Below the pieces are notes generated by a model, which saw only the letters and a list, made by a program, of their open reading frames with translations, made no database searches and was not told where the DNA came from. The position numbers and the translations under genes are program-made. Shown piece after piece: positions 21,405 through 30,942 of a DNA stretch of 64,000 nt. This DNA comes from Parashewanella tropica (GTDB taxonomy: Bacteria; Pseudomonadota; Gammaproteobacteria; Enterobacterales; Shewanellaceae): assembly GCF_004358445.1 (NCBI RefSeq), contig NZ_CP037951.1, forward strand, positions 1,599,501 through 1,663,500, written 5' to 3'. Positions within the stretch are counted from its first letter, which is position 1. Every line of letters begins with the position of its first letter.

Positions 21405-22190
21405 ATGCGAATAGCACTTGGTGTAGAGTACGATGGCAGTGCTTATTTTGGTTGGCAAAGGCAAAAAGAAGTTGATTCTGTACAAGCTCAACTCGAAAAA
21501 GCATTATCCTTTATTGCCAATGAAACGATTGAATTACAATGTGCTGGCCGTACAGATGCTGGTGTTCATGGCACAGGCCAAGTCATTCATTTTGATACTA
21601 CAGCGATTCGCCCATTAAAGGCGTGGAGCATGGGAGTGAACGCTAATTTGCCTGATAATATTGCAGTACGTTGGGCAAAAGAAGTGGATGAAAACTTTCA
21701 CGCTCGATTTTCTGCAACGGCTAGACGTTATCGGTACATCATCTATAACCACAAACTGCGTCCAGGAATTTTACGTCACGGGGTCAGCCATTATCATGGT
21801 GATATAGATGAAACTAAGATGCATCAAGCTGCTCAAGCATTGTTAGGTGAGCAAGACTTTACCAGCTTTAGAGCCATTCAATGTCAGTCAAATACTCCCT
21901 TTCGAAACGTTCATCATGTTGAGGTAACTCGACAGGGTAACTATGTTATTGTTGATATTGCGGCAAATGCATTTTTACATCACATGGTGCGTAATATTGT
22001 AGGTTCTCTCATTGAGATCGGTTTAGGTAATCAACCACTAAATTGGATGAAGACTTTACTCGACTTAAAAGACCGGAACCAAGCGGCGCCGACTGCCAAA
22101 GCGGGTGGGCTGTATTTGGTTGATGTCACTTATCCAGAGTCATTGGGCTTACCTAAGCCTACTCTTGGTCCTTTGTTCTTAGCAGATTAG
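21405..22190 (+). CDS. truA: tRNA pseudouridine(38-40) synthase
   Basis: TruA isomerises uridines 38-40 in the anticodon arm of tRNAs. The 261-residue product starts [18 protein letters not shown]. The catalytic Asp is in [15 protein letters not shown], and [17 protein letters not shown] is the second family signature. GGAAG precedes the ATG. In E. coli and, as I recall, in Shewanella, accD lies between truA and folC; here only 15 bp separate truA and folC. Confidence 0.96.
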   Translation: MRIALGVEYDGSAYFGWQRQKEVDSVQAQLEKALSFIANETIELQCAGRTDAGVHGTGQVIHFDTTAIRPLKAWSMGVNANLPDNIAVRWAKEVDENFHARFSATARRYRYIIYNHKLRPGILRHGVSHYHGDIDETKMHQAAQALLGEQDFTSFRAIQCQSNTPFRNVHHVEVTRQGNYVIVDIAANAFLHHMVRNIVGSLIEIGLGNQPLNWMKTLLDLKDRNQAAPTAKAGGLYLVDVTYPESLGLPKPTLGPLFLAD

Positions 22191-22205
22191 TGTTTCGAGG
22201 ATTTA

Positions 22206-23492
22206 ATGATGTCTTCTCTAACTCAATCCTCTACACTAAGCGAATGGCTTGATTACATATTGGCACAGCATCATGTTGAAATAGATATGGGGTTGTCACG
22301 GATAACTGAAGTGGCGAAGCAATTAGATGTATTAACCTTACCTAACTCTAAAGTGATCACTGTTGCCGGCACTAATGGTAAAGGCAGTACTTGCGCCATG
22401 CTGGAAAGTATTCTATTAAAAGCAGGCTACTCCGTTGGGGTTTATAGTTCACCTCATTTAATGCGATTTAATGAACGTATACGCATCAATAGAGAGTTTG
22501 TTTTTGATGAAGAATTGTTGGCTGTTTTCCAGCAAATTGAAACCGCTAAAGGTGAAACTAGCCTTTCCTTTTTTGAATATACAACCTTAGCAGGATTACT
22601 GGTATTTCAAAAACAAGCACCTGATGTGGTGATTTTAGAGGTCGGTTTAGGTGGGCGATTAGATGCAACCAATATCCTTGATTCCGATATCTCTGCTGTT
22701 ACAAGTATCGGTTTAGATCATCAAGAGTACCTTGGTGATACTCGTGAGTCAGTTGGGCTTGAAAAAATTGGAGTCTGCCGTTCAAATAGATTAGCGATTA
22801 TCGGTGAGCCAGATGTCCCTGAAAAAGTCAAACAAACTCTGTTTGAAAGACAAGTTAATGCGCATTTTGTCGGTAGTGATTTTTCATATCAAACTCAAGA
22901 AAATGTAAAGATGTGGGATTATCTAGGTCAATCTACAATAAAGGGTATTCCTGTTCCACAACTGCCTTTGCCGAATGCTGTAACTAGTATCGCTATTATC
23001 GAGCAGGCATTTCCAAACATAGACCAAGAGATCATCAAGCAAGGCATTGCCAGTGCTCGTGTTGCTGGTCGTTTAGAGCAGGTTTTAGATAAACCATTGG
23101 TACTTTTGGATGTAGGGCATAATCCACAAGCGGCGAGATATTTAGCTGAGCGATTAAAGCAGTACAAAGGCAAAAAGATTCATGCCATTTGCGGTATGCT
23201 TAAAGACAAAGATATCAGCGCAGTGATTAAAGAGCTTGAAAATACTATTCATCACTGGAATTTCATTCCATTACCTACAGAGCGAACTGCGAGTGTTGAT
23301 GAGCTAAAAAGTAGCTTATCAAGCCCAAATAACATGCTGGAATTTGAAAGTATGGCAGACGCTTGGTTAAAAATATCTAAGCAAGTAAATAACGAAGATG
23401 TGGTAATTGTGTTTGGCTCATTTTACACTGTAGCTGAGTTTTACAAATTAGACCTTGATGGACGTTTTAGCTTTCTGACGAATAAAGGATAA
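22206..23492 (+). CDS. folC: Bifunctional dihydrofolate/folylpolyglutamate synthase
   Basis: FolC (428 residues) adds glutamate to dihydropteroate to give dihydrofolate and lengthens folate polyglutamate tails. It has the Mur-ligase-like P-loop VAGTNGKGST near residue 53, YSSPHLMRFNERI, LEVGLGGRLDATN, and DVGHNPQAA in the C-terminal domain. The start ATGATG is preceded by GAGG. It runs directly into dedD. Confidence 0.96.
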   Translation: MMSSLTQSSTLSEWLDYILAQHHVEIDMGLSRITEVAKQLDVLTLPNSKVITVAGTNGKGSTCAMLESILLKAGYSVGVYSSPHLMRFNERIRINREFVFDEELLAVFQQIETAKGETSLSFFEYTTLAGLLVFQKQAPDVVILEVGLGGRLDATNILDSDISAVTSIGLDHQEYLGDTRESVGLEKIGVCRSNRLAIIGEPDVPEKVKQTLFERQVNAHFVGSDFSYQTQENVKMWDYLGQSTIKGIPVPQLPLPNAVTSIAIIEQAFPNIDQEIIKQGIASARVAGRLEQVLDKPLVLLDVGHNPQAARYLAERLKQYKGKKIHAICGMLKDKDISAVIKELENTIHHWNFIPLPTERTASVDELKSSLSSPNNMLEFESMADAWLKISKQVNNEDVVIVFGSFYTVAEFYKLDLDGRFSFLTNKG

Positions 23493-23495
23493 CTC

Positions 23496-24101
23496 GTGTC
23501 GAATCAATTTCAGAACCGCTTAGTTGGAACCATAGTTGTTGTCGCGTTAGGAGTGATCTTTTTGCCTGATATGTTAGATGGCAAAGATAAAAGACAAGAA
23601 GAAAATTTTTCTGAAATTCCTCTACGTCCCGAATTTAGTGGAGATTTGCAACAGCCTCTAGTGACTGAAATTCAACCTAACTATAACGCTGAAATTGAAT
23701 CTCCAGCAGAGTTACCTAAAGATAAAGGTAACTACTCTAAGTCATCTCAAAAGCCAACTGCTACAAATGAGCAACCGTTGTCAAAGGAACAGACTAAAGC
23801 CCAAATTGTTTCCGGCTCGAAAGCAAATAATACTCAAGAACCCAAGTTATCAGATTCAGTGGCATATACAATTCAGCTTGGCAGTTTTAATAATGCTAAA
23901 AATGCCAATGCACTCGTTCAACGACTACGAAAGCAAGGGTTTAGAGCGTACAGTGTTCCTAAGGTACCTAAAGATAAACAATTAACAAGAGTGTTTGTGG
24001 GGCCAGATATTTCAAAAGAAAAATTACAGCAAACACAAAAACAGTTGTATAAACTCACTGAAATGAAAGGGCGAATTGTTAACTATGATCCGATTAATTA
24101 G
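23496..24101 (+). CDS. dedD: DedD, SPOR-domain cell division protein
   Basis: This 201-residue protein has an N-terminal membrane anchor (about 8-25, LVGTIVVVALGVIFLP), a low-complexity linker, and a C-terminal SPOR domain (about 125-198, VAYTIQLGSFNNAKNANALVQRLRKQGF through TRVFVGPDISKEK). SPOR domains bind denuded septal peptidoglycan, so DedD acts at the division site. The start is GTG, 4 bp after folC. The stop TAG lies within the left terminus of the MITE-like element, so the element seems to have set the present C-terminus. Confidence 0.92.
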   Translation: MSNQFQNRLVGTIVVVALGVIFLPDMLDGKDKRQEENFSEIPLRPEFSGDLQQPLVTEIQPNYNAEIESPAELPKDKGNYSKSSQKPTATNEQPLSKEQTKAQIVSGSKANNTQEPKLSDSVAYTIQLGSFNNAKNANALVQRLRKQGFRAYSVPKVPKDKQLTRVFVGPDISKEKLQQTQKQLYKLTEMKGRIVNYDPIN

Positions 24102-24366
24102 GGCGTTTCCAATTAGATTTTTGGTTTGCTGCTGTTAATTTTTTAGGTTAAATAAGGCGGAAAATGTGAAGTGTAGTAATCTACACGAATATTTGACAAC
24201 GCAGTTTAAACAAAAAAGAAACGCAGCCCTTCGGGTTACGCCTAAAATTTGCAAACTCGCCGTTACTCATCTTTCGTTTAGTTTACTAAACTTCATTTTT
24301 CGTGCCTTGATTTTGTAAATTTTAAGCTGTAACAAATCAAAAAATCTTTAATTGGGTACGCCCTAA
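24098..24366. mobile_element. MITE-like element between dedD and cvpA
   Basis: This 269-bp non-coding segment has imperfect terminal inverted repeats of about 33 bp. The left end begins TTAGGGCGTTTCCAATTAG. The right end, read on the complement, begins TTAGGGCGTACCCAATTA. The match continues through GATTTTT and a TTTG block with small gaps. It includes a hairpin around CAGCCCTTCGGGTTACG. It carries no ORF, so it would be non-autonomous. No clear target duplication is seen. It fills most of the 386-bp gap between dedD and cvpA; the remaining 120 bp hold no evident signal. Confidence 0.7.
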
Positions 24367-24487
24367 ACGTGATACAAATTCAGTTATTTATTATTCAGAC
24401 AATTAATTCGTAATTACAGGGGTGAGAAATTGTTGCAGTTTTGCTAAGATCTTGCCGTTAGAAGAATATCTTCAGGATCATATTTAA

Positions 24488-24973
24488 ATGCTTTGGATCG
24501 ATTACGCCATACTTGGCATTATCGGATTATCGACCATTATTAGCCTTATTAGAGGCTTCGCTAAAGAAGCTATGTCGCTGGTGGTCTGGTTTGCTGCTTT
24601 TTTCATCGCCAGTCAATTCTATAAAGATCTCGCCGTTTTCTTAACTCAAATACAAGATCAGCTTTTTCGAAACGGTGTAGCTATTGCGATTCTTTTTATA
24701 ACCACTCTAGTTTTAGGGGCACTGCTCAATTTTGTTTTAGGACAATTGGTTTCTAAAACGGGGCTCAGTGGCACAGACAGAGTTCTAGGTGTTTGCTTTG
24801 GAGCCGTACGCGGGGCGTTAATCGTGAGTGCAATCTTATTTTTCCTTGATGCATTTACAGGTGCTCCTAATTCAGAGTGGTGGAAAGCCTCAAAACTAAT
24901 TCCAGAATTCGGTGTAGTGATTCAGTGGTTTTTTAACTATCTGGAAACAACCTCAAGCTTTGTACCCAAATAA
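24488..24973 (+). CDS. cvpA: Colicin V production family membrane protein CvpA
   Basis: CvpA is a 161-residue inner-membrane protein with about four transmembrane helices. It starts [31 protein letters not shown], the family hallmark, and [16 protein letters not shown] is the second conserved block. It is required for colicin V export in E. coli and its general role is in envelope homeostasis. It is upstream of purF as in E. coli. Confidence 0.93.
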   Translation: MLWIDYAILGIIGLSTIISLIRGFAKEAMSLVVWFAAFFIASQFYKDLAVFLTQIQDQLFRNGVAIAILFITTLVLGALLNFVLGQLVSKTGLSGTDRVLGVCFGAVRGALIVSAILFFLDAFTGAPNSEWWKASKLIPEFGVVIQWFFNYLETTSSFVPK

Positions 24974-25114
24974 AAAATGAAATACGCGTACTCAAAATCA
25001 TTAACAATAAAAGTGAATGAGTACAGATTGCTTCAGTCAATGCGCTCTTATGTTGATTTGTGTATTGCTGAAGCTTTGTTGTATTAGAACATCTTAAAAT
25101 GAGGAATATTACCC

Positions 25115-26629
25115 ATGTGTGGTATTGTCGGAATTGTTGGCCTGTCAGCGGTTAATCAAACCATCTATGATGCATTGACTGTTTTGCAACATAGGGGGCA
25201 AGATGCAGCAGGTATAGTAACCCAAGATCAAGGGTCGTTTAGGTTACGTAAGGCTAACGGACTAGTTAAGGACGTTTTTGAAACTAAGCACATGCAACGT
25301 TTGCAAGGTAACGCAGGTATCGGCCATGTTCGTTACCCTACTGCGGGTAGCTCTAGTGCGTCTGAAGCACAGCCTTTTTATGTGAATTCTCCATTCGGTA
25401 TTTCACTTGCCCATAACGGCAACCTTATTAACACAAAAGAGTTGTTAGAACGCCTAGCTTTAAAGCGTCGCCACATCAACACCACATCGGATTCGGAAAT
25501 ATTACTCAATCTGTTAGCTGATGAGCTTCAGCATGTCAGTGGCTTATCATTAACGCCTGATGAAGTATTTAGTGCCATTCGTCAGGTTCATCGCCAAGTG
25601 AACGGTGCTTATGCCACGGTTGCCATGATTATCGGTCAAGGGTTAGTGGCATTTCGTGATCCTTACGGGATTCGTCCTTTGGTGCTTGGTAAACATGAAA
25701 CTGAGCATGGAACAGAGTACATGGTTGCTTCGGAAACGGTGGCATTAGATGCGGTAGGTTTTGAAGTTATCCGTGATGTTGAGCCGGGCGAAGCTATCTA
25801 TGTTGATTTGCAAGGTAATCTTCATAGTCGTCAATGTGCGGATAATCCTCAACGTGTTCCATGTATATTCGAATTTGTGTACTTTGCGCGCCCAGATTCC
25901 ACCATTGATAAAGCCTCTGTGTATTCAAGCCGAATCAATATGGGCACTAAGCTGGCTGAGAAAATTAAATCGGAATGGGAAGATAAAGACATCGATGTCA
26001 TTATTCCAATTCCAGAAACCTCTTGCGACATTGCGGTAGAAATTTCAAATAACCTAGGTATTCCTTACCGCCAAGGGTTCGTGAAGAATCGATATATCGG
26101 TCGTACATTCATTATGCCGGGTCAACAAGAGCGCAAAAAATCCGTTCGTCGTAAGCTGAACGCAATTAAAGCGGAATTCAAAGGCAAAAACGTACTGTTA
26201 GTGGATGATTCTATTGTTCGTGGAACAACCTCTGAACAAATCATCGAGATGGCTCGTGAAGCAGGGGCAAAGAAGGTTTATTTTGCTTCAGCGGCACCAG
26301 AAATACGTTTCCCAAATGTGTACGGTATTGATATGCCTAGCTCTAGTGAGCTGATTGCTTATGGCCGAGATGTTCATGAGATTGCAAAGATGATTGGTGC
26401 GGATGGCATGATCTTCCAGAACCTTGGTGATCTTGTTGAAGCTGTTAAAGCTGAAAATCCAGATATAAAAGAGTTCGAAACGTCTGTTTTTGATGGTCAC
26501 TACGTGACGCCGGGTGTTGATCAGACTTATTTAGATCATCTAACTAAATTACGAAATGACGACGCGAAAGCCAATCGTAATCGTGATTTAGGGACTAACC
26601 TTGAGCTTCATAATGTTGGTCATCCTTAA
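25115..26629 (+). CDS. purF: Amidophosphoribosyltransferase
   Basis: PurF (504 residues) makes 5-phosphoribosylamine from PRPP and glutamine, the first committed step of purine synthesis. Cys2 in MCGIVGIVG is the glutaminase nucleophile after Met removal, and HRGQDAAGI and GHVRYPTAG belong to the Ntn domain. The PRPP-binding loop is [13 protein letters not shown]. It ends at a strong terminator shared with the convergent gene. Confidence 0.97.
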   Translation: MCGIVGIVGLSAVNQTIYDALTVLQHRGQDAAGIVTQDQGSFRLRKANGLVKDVFETKHMQRLQGNAGIGHVRYPTAGSSSASEAQPFYVNSPFGISLAHNGNLINTKELLERLALKRRHINTTSDSEILLNLLADELQHVSGLSLTPDEVFSAIRQVHRQVNGAYATVAMIIGQGLVAFRDPYGIRPLVLGKHETEHGTEYMVASETVALDAVGFEVIRDVEPGEAIYVDLQGNLHSRQCADNPQRVPCIFEFVYFARPDSTIDKASVYSSRINMGTKLAEKIKSEWEDKDIDVIIPIPETSCDIAVEISNNLGIPYRQGFVKNRYIGRTFIMPGQQERKKSVRRKLNAIKAEFKGKNVLLVDDSIVRGTTSEQIIEMAREAGAKKVYFASAAPEIRFPNVYGIDMPSSSELIAYGRDVHEIAKMIGADGMIFQNLGDLVEAVKAENPDIKEFETSVFDGHYVTPGVDQTYLDHLTKLRNDDAKANRNRDLGTNLELHNVGHP

Positions 26630-26643
26630 AATTTGATATCAAT

Positions 26644-26670
26644 AAAAGCCAGAATTGCTCTGGCTTTTTT
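26644..26670 (+). terminator. Intrinsic terminator of purF
   Basis: AAAGCCAGA (26645-26653) pairs with TCTGGCTTT (26659-26667), followed by T on the plus strand and A-rich sequence on the other side. It may act in both directions, since a convergent gene ends at 26676. Confidence 0.9.
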
Positions 26671-26675
26671 ATTGT

Positions 26676-28334
26676 TTAAATTTCCTGATTGTTCAAGGCT
26701 AAAACATGAGGTGGCAACGACGCAAGCCTCGGACTTTCCTTTGGTAATATAACGAATGAGCGACACTGTTTAATATCTTCTTCAGAATGTATTTCAATGA
26801 CGTGCGCAGTGTTATACATACTTTTACCTCTTGGGTAGTGACTAGTAAAAAAATAGCCCCAAACATGGTTGCCTTCAGCCAAATTTCTACGAACAAAGTG
26901 TCTCTGTGCCATATTCACTGTAGAGTCAGTTTCATCAAAGTGTAAAAGTTGGCAGGGGTCTTCGAGCATTTTTTTAAAATCAGGGCAGATGGCTAATACT
27001 TCTTTTTGTACCATAGCCGTTTGTTTGGCAATTGCTACTTCGAGTGCTCGAATATTACGAACTAAACTATTGAGTATTTCTGCATCAAGTTCTTCTATTC
27101 CCAATGACTTTTTTAATTCAAGCAATAATATCGAATTGTTCTCTTGGTTAGCGATTGTTTCTAATGCTCTTGAAAAAGTCCCCGTAGACAGTTTTTCTTG
27201 GAATGTATTTGGGGAAGTACCAAAAATTGTCGAAGGCAAACTGAAGAATTGAACGAACTTAGAGTCCGATGCAACTCTTACTCTTTGTGATTCTTTTAGA
27301 AAGTTATTATCGAGTAATAAATTCCATAGGTCTTTATCTATTAGGGTTTGTACCGTTTCAGTATTGGCTCCGGCGATCATGCTTGCTAGGCATAATTGCA
27401 AGCTATGGCTCAGTGGTCCATGGAAATTATTTAATGACCAAAGGCTATCGATAAAACCGTAGGGTTTAGCCCATTCATTAGCAAAACTATGAGGTATTGA
27501 GCTAACAAATATTGGCAGCGCTCTTATTGATATATCGCTTTCGGTACAGGTACCAATTGCATTTAACAGTTCCTGTTCAGTAAATGCATCTGGAACCTCT
27601 GACTCTGAAGCTATTAGTATTCTACAAACCCTTCTTTTCATCGATGGGGACAAAACATTAAACCAAGCAGACCTTTCACTTATTATTGGGCAAGATTTAA
27701 CTTTGCCGAAATCAGAGGTAGAAAGTGAGGTTAACTTGCATTGATTAGCCGTATTTAAAAGTGCCTCACCAATTTTGCTGAGAGGCACAATAAGTTTTCT
27801 TATGTCTGAAAAGCTCTCCGCTATTTTTATCAATTGTTGTTTAATTTCAATAGGAATATCGTCATATTTTGTATCTTGTAATTGCTTGCAAAGTTTTGAA
27901 ACATTGGTAGCAATTTGAGTGTCAATAGAGTTTGCGACGACAGGAGAAATACTACACGAGGGGGTCAATAGGTCTTCAAAATTAATTCTCGTGCATTCGA
28001 TGACTAAAGCATCTGCAATTTGTGATACCGCTTGTTGTTGAAATAATCGAGCTGCTCTTTCAGTTGCGCTCAAAGCCGGGGCAAACTCAGCTCTATATTT
28101 AAGTTCTTGTGTTTCAAGCCAACTCGTCAGCAGTTGCTCTTGTGATGGTTGAACGCTTAAATTTACTGTAGAGCAACGAGGGATTCTGTCGTTTTTTTGG
28201 CTATGAAAGGCTTGTAGCTGAGCATTAGGCTTAACCTTATTACATGCTCTTTCACTCTTAGCTTCAGCAGTTGAAGCTAACCTTTGTGGGTAAATATAAT
28301 GTGGTGGTATAGAGTACCAGAGTGAAGAGAGCAT
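26676..28334 (-). CDS. Hypothetical protein, 552 residues
   Basis: I do not recognise this protein. It begins MLSSLWYSIPPHYIYP, has no clear signal peptide or transmembrane helix, and is mostly predicted helical with many Leu, Ser and Ala. Notable pieces are LFQQQAVSQIADALVIECTRI near 93, a helical middle, and a C-terminal segment RNLAEGNHVWGYFFTSHYPRGK. It has 13 or more Cys, unusual for a cytoplasmic protein of this kind but without a CxxC pattern. It ends beside the purF terminator and lies among accessory genes. A host-directed or self-contained effector role is possible but unsupported. Confidence 0.65.
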   Translation of the reverse strand: MLSSLWYSIPPHYIYPQRLASTAEAKSERACNKVKPNAQLQAFHSQKNDRIPRCSTVNLSVQPSQEQLLTSWLETQELKYRAEFAPALSATERAARLFQQQAVSQIADALVIECTRINFEDLLTPSCSISPVVANSIDTQIATNVSKLCKQLQDTKYDDIPIEIKQQLIKIAESFSDIRKLIVPLSKIGEALLNTANQCKLTSLSTSDFGKVKSCPIISERSAWFNVLSPSMKRRVCRILIASESEVPDAFTEQELLNAIGTCTESDISIRALPIFVSSIPHSFANEWAKPYGFIDSLWSLNNFHGPLSHSLQLCLASMIAGANTETVQTLIDKDLWNLLLDNNFLKESQRVRVASDSKFVQFFSLPSTIFGTSPNTFQEKLSTGTFSRALETIANQENNSILLLELKKSLGIEELDAEILNSLVRNIRALEVAIAKQTAMVQKEVLAICPDFKKMLEDPCQLLHFDETDSTVNMAQRHFVRRNLAEGNHVWGYFFTSHYPRGKSMYNTAHVIEIHSEEDIKQCRSFVILPKESPRLASLPPHVLALNNQEI

Positions 28335-28423
28335 TTTATGGTTGCTAAACGTTTCATTTTAATAATATTTTAATTCCCTAATATTAAGCTAGCGTTATCA
28401 GGAAATGATTTAATGTTCACTAA

Positions 28424-29038
28424 TTAACTAACTTCAGTTTCAGCTTTCAATACTCCACAAACCTCAAGTTTTAATTTATCTCCTTTGATTAATTCTCCCA
28501 CTCCAGCAGGTGTTCCTGTTAATACAATATCTCCTTTTTCCAAAGTGAAATGCTGACTGATATAGCTTAATAGATCAGGGATATTAACGAGCATATTTTG
28601 TGTTTTGCCATGTTGCCTTAACTTCTCATTGATAAAAAATCGATATTCAAGAGCGTTAAGGTCGTGCTTATCGAAATTAATAAAACGAGTAATGGGGCAG
28701 CTATTATCGAAGGCCTTTGCTATTTCCCATGGGTGACCTTTTGCTTTTAACTTGGTTTGTAAATCACGGTAAGTAAGATCTAATGCGGCTCCAATACCTT
28801 CAATGGCACGGTTGGCCTGTTCTGGTGAAACCTTTGTTAACTTATTTCCAATCAATATAGCCAATTCTGCTTCATAATGAATTGGATAGGGGGCTTGGCT
28901 GACATTAATGGGTTGCTCAAAGTCGCATAGTGCTGTGGTTGGCTTAATGAAAAGTAGTGGTTCTTTAGGTATTGGGTTATTCAGTTCTTTTGCGTGTTCA
29001 GCATAATTACGACCAACACAAACAATTTTAGATGCCAT
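28424..29038 (-). CDS. Fumarylacetoacetate hydrolase family protein (YcgM/FAHD1-like)
   Basis: This 204-residue enzyme is of the FAH superfamily. VCVGRNYAEHAKELNNPIPKEPLLFIKPTTAL is the family N-terminus. The metal ligands are in HYEAELAILIG (Glu-x-Glu) and the Asp of AALDLTYRDLQ. GDIVLTGTPAGVGEL is the C-terminal signature. Short members of this type hydrolyse acylpyruvates or decarboxylate oxaloacetate; the substrate cannot be read from sequence. It is slightly shorter than the usual 215-220 residues. It stands apart from any catabolic operon. Confidence 0.88.
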   Translation of the reverse strand: MASKIVCVGRNYAEHAKELNNPIPKEPLLFIKPTTALCDFEQPINVSQAPYPIHYEAELAILIGNKLTKVSPEQANRAIEGIGAALDLTYRDLQTKLKAKGHPWEIAKAFDNSCPITRFINFDKHDLNALEYRFFINEKLRQHGKTQNMLVNIPDLLSYISQHFTLEKGDIVLTGTPAGVGELIKGDKLKLEVCGVLKAETEVS

Positions 29039-29226
29039 TGTATTTCCTACTTCATGGTTACGCTTTATTCATAGCTACAATTTTCTTTAATGTACTCAGT
29101 CAAAAAATTAGAGGTTTAAAGTAGCTAAAGAGAAGCGTTGTATGAATCTTGTTTGTATACAATACTTTATCTATATGGATTGTAAATAGTGGCAAATAAT
29201 AACTTATTATTTGGCTAGGAGTATGG

Positions 29227-30138
29227 ATGTCAGCACCTAAGCTTTCAAAACAAGCTGTTCAGTATGAAGTTGCTCGCCATGCATGGGAGGGGAAAGACTT
29301 ATCTTCATTAACCTTATCAAACGGTAAGCAATACAGTGTTCATTTCTGTGATGATGGAGTATTGGGCGCATCAAGAACATCTGAATATTTTAGTGTTACC
29401 GATGCCGTTAAATCCTTCTTTATGTATTGTTTAAAAACCATTGCTGGTATACAGCGAAGGACGTCAGATCATATTGTCCAGGGGATGTATGACGAATGCA
29501 TCTATCCATCAGATGTATATGATGATGAGAATGCAACTATTCCAAATGGCTCACCTTTCTTAACCAATGTAACCGAAAGAAGGTTGCATTTAACTCCGCA
29601 AGAAGCAAAAGTGATTAACCAGTCGTTTAATGTTCCAAAAGCTGAGTTTGATGTTAAGTTCTCACGAAATTGGGGCACGAGTAGAAAAACTTGCCCTATT
29701 TTAAATAAACGTTTAAATCATCAAAATGCCATTGTATTAAGAGTCAAAGGTAAGCCTGTTGCCGTCTCTCGAGAAGGTTTGAGAGCATATTATTTAGTGA
29801 ATTTTCCTGATGTTAATTTAGGAGTCAAACCTTCTGATATTAAACCTGAAGATATCGAGCCATTAACCAATGATAATTTAACTTGGCGAGGTTTTAGAGA
29901 TTGGTTGTATCAAGATGTTGAGGTTGAAGAAGGAATAGAGGCCTTTCCGAGTAAAGATGAACTTCCGACTTTTGTAAAACAGAGGCCAATTGATAGTGAT
30001 GAAGCCATTACACTTACAATGAAAAAAGCTCCGGTGACGGATGAAGAACACTTAAACTCTGTCAAAGCTGAAAAAGTATCTGCTCGTAAGAAAAAAGCTG
30101 AACACAATCGTAAAGTGAAATCTCAAAGAAAAGGTTAA
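29227..30138 (+). CDS. Hypothetical protein, 303 residues
   Basis: I do not recognise this protein. There is no signal peptide. The N-terminal part has an alternating strand/helix pattern (SLTLSNGKQYSVHFCDDG then YFSVTDAVKSFFMYCLKTIAG), the middle includes KTCPILNKRLNHQNAIVLRVKGKPVAV, and the last 30 residues are very basic (KAEKVSARKKKAEHNRKVKSQRKG), which could bind nucleic acid. The N-terminal pattern resembles the small protein at 35278-35649 weakly. AGGAG is present just upstream of the start. It appears monocistronic. Confidence 0.7.
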   Translation: MSAPKLSKQAVQYEVARHAWEGKDLSSLTLSNGKQYSVHFCDDGVLGASRTSEYFSVTDAVKSFFMYCLKTIAGIQRRTSDHIVQGMYDECIYPSDVYDDENATIPNGSPFLTNVTERRLHLTPQEAKVINQSFNVPKAEFDVKFSRNWGTSRKTCPILNKRLNHQNAIVLRVKGKPVAVSREGLRAYYLVNFPDVNLGVKPSDIKPEDIEPLTNDNLTWRGFRDWLYQDVEVEEGIEAFPSKDELPTFVKQRPIDSDEAITLTMKKAPVTDEEHLNSVKAEKVSARKKKAEHNRKVKSQRKG

Positions 30139-30222
30139 CATTCATTTTATTGCCTACAGTGCGTAATATTATGCAGGTTAACAAGGTCTAAACTACTGAT
30201 ACTTATTTGGCAGAACAAACCA

Positions 30223-30900
30223 ATGTCTCATCAAAAAAATACTGATTTATCCCGTTTTTGTTTCGAAAGCACTGAAGATATGGCTTGGGAATCAAGCCCG
30301 AGTACTTCAGTCTTTCGAAAGCGACTTCACCTTTCTGGCGAAAAAGAATCAGGACGGGTGACTTCAATGGTTCAATACTTACCAAACTCGCACTTTCCTT
30401 CGCACCCTCATCCTGACGGAGAAGAAATTTTTGTGTTGGAAGGTACATTTTCTGATGAACATGGCGATTGGTCTGCTGGCTCTTATTTATTAAACCCTGA
30501 GGGGATTGAGCATCAACCTTTTTCAAAAGAAGGCTGTACTATCTTTGTAAAGCTTCGCCAATATTCAGGTGTCGGTAGAAAACAGCTTCAACTAGATACA
30601 AAAGAATTAACTTGGCAACCAACATCAAACTCTCAAGTTCAGACTAAGTTGTTATATCAACAAAAAGGCTTTATTGATATTACTCGGCTTGAAAAGTGGG
30701 GGGCGGATACTCAGTTGGAGAAACGAAGCTATCAAGAAGGTGCTGAAATTTATGTTATTTCGGGCAGTTTGTATGATGAAAACGGTACATACCCTAAAGG
30801 CAGTTGGCTGCGATTTCCTAAGAATTATTGTCATATACCAGCAACGGAAGAGGGCTGTACTATTTACATAAAGACAGGTGGAATCGAATACATTAAATAG
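30223..30900 (+). CDS. ChrR-type double cupin protein
   Basis: This 225-residue protein has two cupin folds of the ChrR anti-sigma C-terminal type. In the first, HFPSHPHPDGEEIFVLEGTFSDEHG gives the His-x3-His-x4-Glu metal set and GSYLLNPEGIEHQPFS closes the barrel. The second (YQEGAEIYVISGSLYDENGTYPKGSWLRFP) keeps the scaffold but lacks the two histidines at the equivalent place, so it is probably structural. There is no anti-sigma zinc domain and no sigma factor beside it, so it is likely a small-molecule or metal-binding enzyme rather than a regulator. Confidence 0.85.
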   Translation: MSHQKNTDLSRFCFESTEDMAWESSPSTSVFRKRLHLSGEKESGRVTSMVQYLPNSHFPSHPHPDGEEIFVLEGTFSDEHGDWSAGSYLLNPEGIEHQPFSKEGCTIFVKLRQYSGVGRKQLQLDTKELTWQPTSNSQVQTKLLYQQKGFIDITRLEKWGADTQLEKRSYQEGAEIYVISGSLYDENGTYPKGSWLRFPKNYCHIPATEEGCTIYIKTGGIEYIK

Positions 30901-30904
30901 AAAG

Positions 30905-30942
30905 CATCCAGCCATTAAAATACGTAATCAAATGACTGGATG
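30905..30942. terminator. Possible hairpin between convergent genes
   Basis: CATCCAGCCATT (30905-30916) and AATGACTGGATG (30931-30942) pair with one mismatch around a 14-nt loop. No good T run follows, so the terminator function is uncertain. Confidence 0.35.

Noticed and set aside
24200-24260. T-arm-like TTCGGGTT in the dedD-cvpA gap as a tRNA remnant
   Set aside because: No acceptor or anticodon arm can be drawn; the hairpin fits better as an internal part of the MITE-like element.
26869-27252. 127-codon plus-strand ORF
   Set aside because: It is antisense to the 552-residue gene on the minus strand and has no start signal.
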